64,000 nt of DNA, from positions 124,001-188,000 of the forward strand of contig DFKE01000014.1 in assembly GCA_002373505.1 (NCBI GenBank), written 5' to 3'. The translations under genes and the position numbers were made by a program. Of this stretch, positions 57,634 through 64,000 are shown in pieces (within the stretch, counting starts at the first letter, position 1; the number at the start of each line of letters is the position of its first letter). Below the pieces are notes generated by a model. That model made no database searches and was not told the origin of the DNA. It saw only the letters and a list, made by a program, of their open reading frames with translations. Source of the DNA: Bacteroidales bacterium UBA3653. GTDB taxonomy: Bacteria > Bacteroidota > Bacteroidia > Bacteroidales > Paludibacteraceae.

Positions 57634-59070
57634 TTATCCCATTACCATATTTAGCAGATAAACACGCAAATTAGCACTATTTGTGCCCATTTTTTTTGCA
57701 GCATAGCGCTTTATTCCACGAATACTTTTCTCACCATAACAAAGGATATCTGCCATTTGTTTATCCGAAAACCCGCCAATTAGCACCAATATACATAAAC
57801 GTATTTCTCTCTCATTAAGGTTCTTGTTCTTCTTCAGTTTGTTTGCAAAAAAGAAAAAGTGCTTGTCTATATATTCGCATAAGAGTTCATAATCTTTCCA
57901 ATTTATCAGATTTTGCCAATTACTCTCGTTACGAATAGCAGAACAGGAATGCTCAATTTCTTGTCTTTTTTGCTGCAAATGCTCAAATTGTTGCCGCTTA
58001 ACATCTTTTAATATTTCTTGCTGTTGAGATTTCGCTCTGCGGATTCTATATGCATATACAAACATGAAAATAATAAAAATGCCAATGACAGCACATACAA
58101 TATATATAATGGTTTTAGATCTTGGTGTTTTATTTAAGTCACGATGCAGTTCAGCTGCCGCTACTGCATGTTGTTTATGCAACGGCACTAATTCTAACAT
58201 TTCCAAATCTGCACGCTGATCGGAGAGAGCCTTTATATCATCAGTATTTAATGTAGGATCCCCGTTCAGTACGATATAAAGCATGTTAAATTTATCGCGC
58301 TTAGATCCATTTGGTACATTTAAAACCAACTTTGCATAAAATAATGCGGAATCACGTTGGTTTAGATGCCAGAAAGCAGAAGCTTTCAACACATATCCCA
58401 TAGGTAAACAGCGGTGTTGCTGTTGAAGCACATTCACTATTTCAATTACTGAGTCATACTGCTCTATATTTCGGAGAAGAAGTGCTTTTGTCTCCAGAGA
58501 CTTAGCCAATACGTCATCATCTATACAATTTGAATTTATAGCAACAAGTATTGTTTCAACAGAATCTTTTTTTCCTTGTTCCGCCAATTCATACGCCATA
58601 TTATTCAAGTCATAATAATATAACAAAGTGTCTCCGTTGCGCAGATACATATCTCCGGAACGTTCGTACATATCATACGCAAAGGGAAAATATCCTGCCA
58701 AATGACAGATGTCGCCCATGTTGCTATAAACACGCCCTAAGATATGGTAGTCTTTTGTATGGGAATGGGTGGCGGCGATGAAGGCCTGCATGGCAGATAC
58801 AGGATCACCCTTTGCCCGCAGCAACTTTCCATAGTGATAACAGGCATGTGCGTAGGAATTTGTGAATTGTGAATTGTGAATTGTAAATTGAGCCCTTGGC
58901 TTCAGTCTCTCATACGCTTGCGCGAGGGTGGCACTGTCGCCTCCATCCACGCCGTATATCTTACCCTCATGCCACAGGCTGTCCGCCTGCGCCACAACCT
59001 CTTGTGCCTCACGGAGCGAGCGAGGAGTGCAAGCACATAAGGCAATACAAATGACAACCATCGCCTTCAT
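57634..59070 (-). CDS. Lipoprotein-type TPR signalling protein with C-terminal LuxR-like HTH
   Basis: 478 residues from MKAMVVICIALCACTP, with lipobox LCAC; earlier ATGs lie at or upstream of the promoter. TPR-like helices (about 20-300) precede one membrane segment (about 318-338), a coiled coil, and a cytoplasmic helix-turn-helix (LNEREIRLCILVLIGGFSDK, MADILCYGEKSIRGIKRYAA). This layout is common in Bacteroidales and links a periplasmic sensor to transcription. A repeat-derived stretch (AQFTIHNSQFTNS) lies between the first TPR helices. Confidence 0.85.
   Translation of the reverse strand: MKAMVVICIALCACTPRSLREAQEVVAQADSLWHEGKIYGVDGGDSATLAQAYERLKPRAQFTIHNSQFTNSYAHACYHYGKLLRAKGDPVSAMQAFIAATHSHTKDYHILGRVYSNMGDICHLAGYFPFAYDMYERSGDMYLRNGDTLLYYYDLNNMAYELAEQGKKDSVETILVAINSNCIDDDVLAKSLETKALLLRNIEQYDSVIEIVNVLQQQHRCLPMGYVLKASAFWHLNQRDSALFYAKLVLNVPNGSKRDKFNMLYIVLNGDPTLNTDDIKALSDQRADLEMLELVPLHKQHAVAAAELHRDLNKTPRSKTIIYIVCAVIGIFIIFMFVYAYRIRRAKSQQQEILKDVKRQQFEHLQQKRQEIEHSCSAIRNESNWQNLINWKDYELLCEYIDKHFFFFANKLKKNKNLNEREIRLCILVLIGGFSDKQMADILCYGEKSIRGIKRYAAKKMGTNSANLRVYLLNMVMG
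58858..58890 (-). repeat. GAATTGT tandem repeat inside the TPR gene
   Basis: Four units of TGTGAATTG in frame, encoding QFTIHNSQFTN, the same peptide type as in the MBL hydrolase. Confidence 0.85.
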
Positions 59071-59110
59071 ACTCACTATCGCTATAATCTGTTTTTTAAG
59101 AAACATGGTG

Positions 59111-59118
59111 CAAAGGTA
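59111..59118 (-). promoter_or_regulatory. -7 box of the TPR gene
   Basis: TACCTTTG on the minus strand, 40 nt before the chosen start at 59070. Confidence 0.7.
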
Positions 59119-59176
59119 CGAAAATACTTGGATATATGCAAGAAAAAAGACGAGAATCATCAATATTATACAAAAA

Positions 59177-59198
59177 AAGAAGGCCCGGGAGGGTCTTC
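59177..59198 (-). terminator. Terminator of aspS
   Basis: Stem AGAAG / CTTCT, one G-T pair, CCC/GGG, loop GGGA, flanked by A- and T-runs. Confidence 0.75.
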
Positions 59199-59219
59199 TT
59201 TTTGCTGAACGACAGCAGA

Positions 59220-60596
59220 TCAAGGTGCCACGCGGTTGATATCGCGGGGGAACATCGAGCACTCCTTGACGTTGGCGATGCCCAAGAAGCATGCCGTGAT
59301 ACGCTCCAGACCGATAGCAAAGCCGCCATGAGGGGGCATACCGTTCTTGAAGGTATCGAGATAGAAATGGAACGCATCGGGGTTCATCCCGCGGCGCAGC
59401 ATCTTCTCGCGATAGTCCGCCTCTTTATGCATACGCTGACCGCCGGATGTGATCTCCAAACCACGCATCAGAAGGTCAAAACTCAAGGTAAGACTCGGAT
59501 CCTCCGGATCGTCCATCGCATAGAAAGCGCGGTGCTCGGACGGGAAATGGGTAACGAACACGAAATCCGAACCATATTTCTCGAATGCATATTTGCATAT
59601 AGCCCGTTCTTCCTCCGGCGCGAGGTCGTCCTCGCCGCGGTGGTCTTGCTCACAGAGGTTGTTCTCAAAGAGGATCTCATGCACCTCGCTCAGTTTCCAT
59701 GCCGGAACCTGCTCCGGGAGCACCGGATTAACCGCGTTGAGCAACTGTAACTCATGCGCACAATCGCGCTCCACAACAGCGATGATATGACGAAGCAAAG
59801 CCGCTTCCAGCGTCATGACATCTTCCTGTCCTTTGATGAAGCCCATCTCCACATCCAGCGAGATATACTCGTTCAGGTGGCGTGAAGTAGCATGTTTCTC
59901 CGCACGGTAAGCCGGAGCAATCTCAAAGACACGTTCATAGACGCCGACACCGATCTGTTTGTAGAACTGGGGCGATTGAGCCAGATACACCTGCTTGCCG
60001 AAATAATCCATCTTGAACACGTTCGCGCCGCCTTCTGCTCCTTCGGATACAATCTTCGGAGTGAAGATCTGGGTGAACCCATTAGCAGCAAGGAACTCGC
60101 CAAAAGCACGCGCGATGGTACTCTGCACTTTGAGGATAGCCATGTCGCGCGGATTGCGGAGCGTTACCTGGCGGTTATCAAACTTATACCGCAGCAGCGT
60201 CTCCTCGTCGCCGAACTTAAGGGCGTTCATATCCACCACCTCGGCTGTTGTAGGACGGGAAAGAACCCGCACTTCTGCAACTGCTATCTCAATCGTGTTG
60301 TAGAACGCTGCAGGATCTTTGATCTTCGCTTCATTGACCGTTCCTGTGATCGTGACAGCCATCTCGCGGCACAGATCGTTCATGGCGATTTCTTTACCGT
60401 CTTCGTCGTAGAATTTGGAAGTATCGTTGGAAACGACTGCTTGTAAGAGTCCGCGGGATTTGCGAAGAACGATAAATCCTCCCCACTTCGTGACGCGGAC
60501 ATTATGGATCATACCGGAAACAGAAACAGTCTCGCCGACCTTGACGGCGGCGAGATCTGTACCTTCCGGGTTATGGTTTTTGACATCCAAAAACAT
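59220..60596 (-). CDS. aspS: Aspartate-tRNA ligase, archaeal/non-discriminating type
   Basis: 458 residues. An N-terminal OB anticodon-binding domain with VSVSGMIHNVRVTKWGGFIV is followed directly by the class II core: FTPKIVSEGAEGGANVFKMD, YLAQSPQFYKQI, FEIAPAYRAEKHATSRHLNE and FAIGLERI. There is no GAD insertion of the bacterial AspRS, and the pattern matches archaeal AspRS rather than bacterial AsnRS. Such enzymes often charge both tRNA-Asp and tRNA-Asn, the latter then amidated by GatCAB. Which tRNAs it uses here is not shown by the sequence. Confidence 0.88.
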   Translation of the reverse strand: MFLDVKNHNPEGTDLAAVKVGETVSVSGMIHNVRVTKWGGFIVLRKSRGLLQAVVSNDTSKFYDEDGKEIAMNDLCREMAVTITGTVNEAKIKDPAAFYNTIEIAVAEVRVLSRPTTAEVVDMNALKFGDEETLLRYKFDNRQVTLRNPRDMAILKVQSTIARAFGEFLAANGFTQIFTPKIVSEGAEGGANVFKMDYFGKQVYLAQSPQFYKQIGVGVYERVFEIAPAYRAEKHATSRHLNEYISLDVEMGFIKGQEDVMTLEAALLRHIIAVVERDCAHELQLLNAVNPVLPEQVPAWKLSEVHEILFENNLCEQDHRGEDDLAPEEERAICKYAFEKYGSDFVFVTHFPSEHRAFYAMDDPEDPSLTLSFDLLMRGLEITSGGQRMHKEADYREKMLRRGMNPDAFHFYLDTFKNGMPPHGGFAIGLERITACFLGIANVKECSMFPRDINRVAP

Positions 60597-60708
60597 AAGC
60601 TAATTTACGATTTAACGATTTACGATGTACGATTTATTTACGATTTTATTGAATTGTCCTTGGTCTCCTTCGTCCATCCTTCGTACCTCGTACATCCAAA
60701 CTTCGTAC

Positions 60709-61197
60709 TTATTCTGCCTTTGCTTCGGGAGCTTCGGGAGCCTCAGCCTGCGCCTCAGCTACTTCCTCTTTAACGGCTTTTTTGCCGGCACGGCGGGTAG
60801 CTTTCTTGGTGGCCTTCTTGGTCTCCTTGAGCATATTCTCGTTGTAATCTACGAGTTCGATGATACACATCTCAGCAGCGTCGCCGAGACGGAATCCGGT
60901 ACGGAGGATACGGGTATAACCACCCGGACGGTTAGCGATCTTCTCACCTACATTCTGGAAGAGTTCGGTAACGACCTCTTTCTGTTTGAGGAGGGAGAAA
61001 GCCAAACGGCGGTTATTCATATTATCCTCTTTAGCACGCGTGAGGATCGGCTCTACGTAGATACGGAGCGCTTTAGCCTTAGCAAGCGTCGTGCTGATAC
61101 GCTTGTGCATAATCAGCGAGCATGCCATATTGGAAAGCATCGCAGCACGATGGTTGGCTTTGCGGCTAAGGTGATTGAATTTTTTATTATGTCTCAT
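60709..61197 (-). CDS. rplQ: 50S ribosomal protein bL17
   Basis: 162 residues. The L17 core (about 1-116; HLSRKANHRAAMLSNMACSL, GGYTRILRTGFRLGDAAEMCI) carries a Lys/Ala/Glu-rich C-terminal tail of about 45 residues, common in Bacteroidetes. Last gene of the alpha operon, after rpoA. Confidence 0.96.
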   Translation of the reverse strand: MRHNKKFNHLSRKANHRAAMLSNMACSLIMHKRISTTLAKAKALRIYVEPILTRAKEDNMNNRRLAFSLLKQKEVVTELFQNVGEKIANRPGGYTRILRTGFRLGDAAEMCIIELVDYNENMLKETKKATKKATRRAGKKAVKEEVAEAQAEAPEAPEAKAE

Positions 61198-61200
61198 AAT

Positions 61201-61236
61201 AAATCAATTTACAATTTACAATTTACAATTTACAAT
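61201..61236. repeat. ACAATTT tandem repeat between rpoA and rplQ
   Basis: Four copies of AATTTAC in the 38-nt gap between rpoA and rplQ. Related to the GAATTGT family. Confidence 0.8.
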
Positions 61237-62228
61237 TAATCATTCACGTGGTAACGTGAGATATCCATACCAAAAGCGAGTCCGTTACGCTCAAGCAGTT
61301 CGTCCAGTTCAGTAAGAGATTTCTTACCGAAGTTACGGAACTTAAGCAGGTCTGCGCGATGGTAGCGAACGAGATCTCCAAGAGTCTCTACTTCGGCTGC
61401 CTTCAGACAGTTCAGGGCGCGGACGGAGAGGTCCATATCCTGAAGTTTCTGGTTCAGCAGCTGACGCATACGCAGGATCTCCTCATCGAGAGCAGAGTTT
61501 GCCTTCGATGTCTCCTCCTCGAGTACGATACGCTCGTCCGAGAAGAGCATGAAATGATAGATGAGGATCTTAGCAGCTTCGGTAAGCGCTTGCTGCGGAG
61601 CGATAGAGCCGTCGGTAGTGATCTCGAGAGTCAGTTTCTCGTAGTCGGTACGTTGACCTACACGGAACTGATCCACAGAAATCATGACGTTTCGAATAGG
61701 AGTGTAGATAGAGTCGATAGCGAGCGTTCCGATCGGGTCATTAGCCTTGCGGTTCTCGTCACCGGGCACGTATCCGCGTCCTTTGTTAATAGTGATCTCA
61801 ATCTCGAAATCAGCAGAGTCGTCCATTTCCGCGAGCTGCAACTCGGGATTGAGGACCTCGAAGGATTGGAGCACGGTATTAAACTGACCTGCCGTAAAGG
61901 ATTTAGCCTTATTGACATGGAGTTTAACAGTCTCTGTCTCCTCCTCTACTCCCTCCTTATGCAGGAAGCGGACTTGCTTGAGATTGAGGATAAGGTTAGT
62001 AACGTCAGTGATGACTCCGGGGATGGTAGCAAATTCATGATCAATACCACTGATCTTGACAGAGCAGATTGCATATCCCTCGAGGCTGCCGAGCAGCACA
62101 CGACGGATGGCATTGCCTATCGTAATTCCGTACCCCGGCTCGAGTGGACGGAACTCAAAAATTCCCTTGTTCTCACTCGACTCCAACATGATAACCTTAT
62201 CAGGTTTGATGAAATTTAATATTGCCAT
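61236..62228 (-). CDS. rpoA: RNA polymerase alpha subunit
   Basis: 330 residues. N-terminal domain with PLEPGYGITIGNAIRRVLLGS for dimerisation and assembly, and a C-terminal HhH domain (RALNCLKAAEVETLGDLV, FRNFGKKSLTELDELL). Lies between rpsD and rplQ in the standard order. Confidence 0.98.
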   Translation of the reverse strand: MAILNFIKPDKVIMLESSENKGIFEFRPLEPGYGITIGNAIRRVLLGSLEGYAICSVKISGIDHEFATIPGVITDVTNLILNLKQVRFLHKEGVEEETETVKLHVNKAKSFTAGQFNTVLQSFEVLNPELQLAEMDDSADFEIEITINKGRGYVPGDENRKANDPIGTLAIDSIYTPIRNVMISVDQFRVGQRTDYEKLTLEITTDGSIAPQQALTEAAKILIYHFMLFSDERIVLEEETSKANSALDEEILRMRQLLNQKLQDMDLSVRALNCLKAAEVETLGDLVRYHRADLLKFRNFGKKSLTELDELLERNGLAFGMDISRYHVND

Positions 62229-62239
62229 GAATTTAAAAA

Positions 62240-62845
62240 TTATTTAGAGTACAACTCAACGATTAATTGCTCCTTGATATTCTCCGGAATCTCAGCCCGT
62301 GCAGGAATATTGAGGAGTTTGCCGGCTTTCTCAGCCTCGTTCCACTCGAGCCAACCATATTTTGCATGATTGAAGCCCTGGAGAGAGGAAGCAATAACCT
62401 CAAGAGATTTGGATTTCTCACGTACAGCAATTACCTGTCCCGGTTTAACGGAATAGGAAGGAATATTCACCACCTGTCCGTCCACCGTGATATGACGGTG
62501 CGAAACGAGCTGGCGTGCTGCTGCACGGGTAGGAGCGATACCGAGACGGTAAACGATGTTATCCAGACGACATTCGAGAAGCTGGATAAGGATCTCACCG
62601 GTAATACCTTTAGTACGAGCTGCTTTTGCGAAAAGAAGACGGAACTGACGCTCCAGTACACCATAGGTGTATTTTGCTTTCTGCTTCTCTGCCAGCTGGG
62701 TACCATATTCAGAGTTTTTCTTACGACGGTTAACACCGTGTTGTCCGGGTGCGTACGGACGTTTTGCAAGCACCTTGTCCTCGCCAAAGATAGGCTCACC
62801 GAAACGGCGCGCGATGCGAGATTTTGGGCCAATATATCTTGCCAT
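62240..62845 (-). CDS. rpsD: 30S ribosomal protein uS4
   Basis: 201 residues. Opens ARYIGPKSRIARRFGEPIFG and contains the S4 RNA-binding domain LDNIVYRLGIAPTRAAARQL with HRHITVDGQVVNIPSY. In many bacteria uS4 represses this operon by binding its mRNA. Confidence 0.98.
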   Translation of the reverse strand: MARYIGPKSRIARRFGEPIFGEDKVLAKRPYAPGQHGVNRRKKNSEYGTQLAEKQKAKYTYGVLERQFRLLFAKAARTKGITGEILIQLLECRLDNIVYRLGIAPTRAAARQLVSHRHITVDGQVVNIPSYSVKPGQVIAVREKSKSLEVIASSLQGFNHAKYGWLEWNEAEKAGKLLNIPARAEIPENIKEQLIVELYSK

Positions 62846-62875
62846 AAAATAAAATTTTTAAGGGTTAAAAATTTA

Positions 62876-62953
62876 AGTTGAAAGGTGAAAGTTGAAAGGT
62901 GAAAGGATTATTTACGCTGTCGTTCCTTTCAATTTTCATTTTTCAATTTTCAA
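62876..62953. repeat. TTGAAAGGTGAAAG repeat between rpsK and rpsD
   Basis: Tandem copies of GTTGAAAGGTGAAAG and, in the opposite orientation, CTTTCAATTTTCA. A related block lies at 13957-13994. Confidence 0.75.
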
Positions 62954-62957
62954 TTAA

Positions 62958-63347
62958 TTAGACACGACGACGTTTCGGAGGACGACAGCCGTTATGCGGC
63001 ATTGGGGTAACGTCAATAATCTCCGTTACATCAATACCCGCAGCGACGCAGGCACGGATAGCCGATTCGCGTCCTTGTCCCGGACCCTTAACGTATGCTT
63101 TTACTTTACGCAAGCCGAGGTCGAAAGCGACCTTGCAGCAGTCTGCTGCTGCCATTTGAGCTGCATAAGGAGTATTCTTTTTGCTGCCACGGAAGCCTTG
63201 TTTACCTGCTGAAGACCAGCTGATAACCTGGCCGTCACCGTTAGCAACCGTAACGATTACATTATTGAAAGAAGACATCACGTGAAGTTGGCCAACACCA
63301 TCAATCTTCACAACGCGCTTCTTAGCTGCAATAGTTTTCTTTGCCAT
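62958..63347 (-). CDS. rpsK: 30S ribosomal protein uS11
   Basis: 129 residues with SSFNNVIVTVANGDGQVISW, GFRGSKKNTPYAAQ and the C-terminus DVTPMPHNGCRPPKRRRV, all standard. Binds the platform of the small subunit. Confidence 0.98.
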   Translation of the reverse strand: MAKKTIAAKKRVVKIDGVGQLHVMSSFNNVIVTVANGDGQVISWSSAGKQGFRGSKKNTPYAAQMAAADCCKVAFDLGLRKVKAYVKGPGQGRESAIRACVAAGIDVTEIIDVTPMPHNGCRPPKRRRV

Positions 63348-63458
63348 ATTGTTTGATGAATTAGTTTAATTGAGAATTGACAATTGAGAATTGATAATTA
63401 TTCTCCTATGCTGCCAACCTCAAATTCGGTTTAACATTACTTCTTAGCTGTCGCACGA

Positions 63459-63839
63459 TTACTTCGTTGCCTTCTTCTTGTTTGCAACAGTTTTCTTACG
63501 TCCTTTACGGGTACGAGCGTTATTCTTTGTGCTCTGACCGCGAACAGGGAGTCCGATACGATGACGTACACCACGGTAACAACCGATATCCATCAAACGC
63601 TTGATGTTCAATTGTGTTTCCGAACGGAGATCACCTTCCACTTTATAGTTAGCACCGATGATCTCACGGATTTTAGCTGCTTGGTCATCCGTCCAATTCT
63701 CTACTTTGAGGGTAGGGTCAACACCCGCCTCAGCGAGAATTTTCTTTGCGCTTGAACGACCTATTCCGTAGATATAAGTCAGACTGACTTCGCCGCATTT
63801 GTTTTGCGGGATATCTACACCGACAATTCTTATAGCCAT
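63459..63839 (-). CDS. rpsM: 30S ribosomal protein uS13
   Basis: 126 residues. AIRIVGVDIPQNKCGEVSLT at the start, GIGRSSAKKIL, GCYRGVRHRIGLPVRGQ and a basic tail. It contacts the P-site tRNA in the head of the small subunit. First complete gene of the alpha operon in the window. Confidence 0.98.
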   Translation of the reverse strand: MAIRIVGVDIPQNKCGEVSLTYIYGIGRSSAKKILAEAGVDPTLKVENWTDDQAAKIREIIGANYKVEGDLRSETQLNIKRLMDIGCYRGVRHRIGLPVRGQSTKNNARTRKGRKKTVANKKKATK

Positions 63840-63910
63840 AATTAAATACTAAGGATAATTTTGTTAAATAAATAATAAAAGAAGATATTGATTCTAATTA
63901 AAAATTACGC

Positions 63911-64000
63911 TTATCCTTGACGCATTTTCATTTTAGGATCCTTCTTGTTAATAACATACAAGTGCCCTTTGCGACGTACAATTTTGCAGTCTGCATTGCG
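63911..64000 (-). CDS. rpmJ: 50S ribosomal protein bL36, 5' part outside window
   Basis: The last 29 codons and stop are present: CKIVRRKGHLYVINKKDPKM then KMRQG. The zinc-ligand Cys and the following KIVRRKG are typical of bL36. It directly precedes rpsM, as in most alpha operons. Confidence 0.93.
   Translation of the reverse strand, partial: RNADCKIVRRKGHLYVINKKDPKMKMRQG

Noticed and set aside
59071..59292. Upstream in-frame extension of the TPR protein
   Set aside because: It runs through the TAnnTTTG promoter, the aspS terminator and the aspS 3' end; the lipoprotein signal begins at 59070.

Overview
The window reads as a chromosomal segment of a member of Bacteroidales. Most recognisable promoters carry the Bacteroidetes TAnnTTTG -7 box (with TTTG about 20 nt upstream where checked), start codons generally lack Shine-Dalgarno (SD) sequences, and there is a TonB energy transducer, lipoproteins, type IX secretion (T9SS)-style C-terminal domains and a standard ribosomal alpha operon. 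The sequence does not allow a call below order level.

Layout. (1) 1-14 kb, all minus strand: a possibly continuous transcription unit kdgK, an S23-type four-helix gene, eda, a hexuronate permease, a secreted beta-propeller-like protein, an RsbU/RsbW-like phosphatase, a STAS antagonist and a multimodular NRPS that runs off the left edge (C-A-T-C-A-T begins). (2) 14-18.6 kb: an HNH protein, a lipoprotein and a REP-type tyrosine transposase (RAYT) with three matching palindromes separate kdgK from uxaC. (3) 18.7-29 kb: a large membrane protein of unknown role, polyprenyl synthase (plus strand), DUF2130-sufC-sufD, M28 peptidase, prs, a DUF4290-like gene, an unrecognised two-gene pair (isochorismatase-like hydrolase and a protein with two C-terminal membrane segments), and a secreted endonuclease-like protein. 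(4) 29.5-39.5 kb, plus strand: lipoprotein, ssb, a four-gene surface-glycan type cluster (acyltransferase, GT4, asparagine-synthase-like, GT2), tonB, recG, tRNA-Leu(CAA), rpsU, tcdA. (5) 39.7-51 kb: phosphoglucomutase, hpt, hflX, rpsO, MBL hydrolase, radical SAM, rpiB, marC, efp, DUF4832 protein, C1 peptidase. (6) 51-57.5 kb: three secreted proteins of T9SS flavour, then a two-gene Kiwa anti-phage system (kwaA, kwaB) with a zinc-ribbon gene, apparently inserted at the 3' end of a small secreted-protein gene whose 3' end is duplicated on the far side. (7) 57.6-64 kb: TPR regulator, an archaeal-type AspRS, and rplQ-rpoA-rpsD-rpsK-rpsM-rpmJ.

The most unusual property is sequence-wide. Short phrase-like repeats, such as tandem forms of GAATTGT, AAAGTCG, GGTACTT, TACAATG, TTTACCA and a G/C-rich SSP-encoding element, occur between genes and also in frame inside at least ten coding genes (the NRPS alone has seven or more), where they encode extra peptides in linkers and loops. 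Separately, five arrays with an exact 11-bp period but unrelated unit sequences occur, one of them inside the transposase gene. Neither is explained by a feature type I know.
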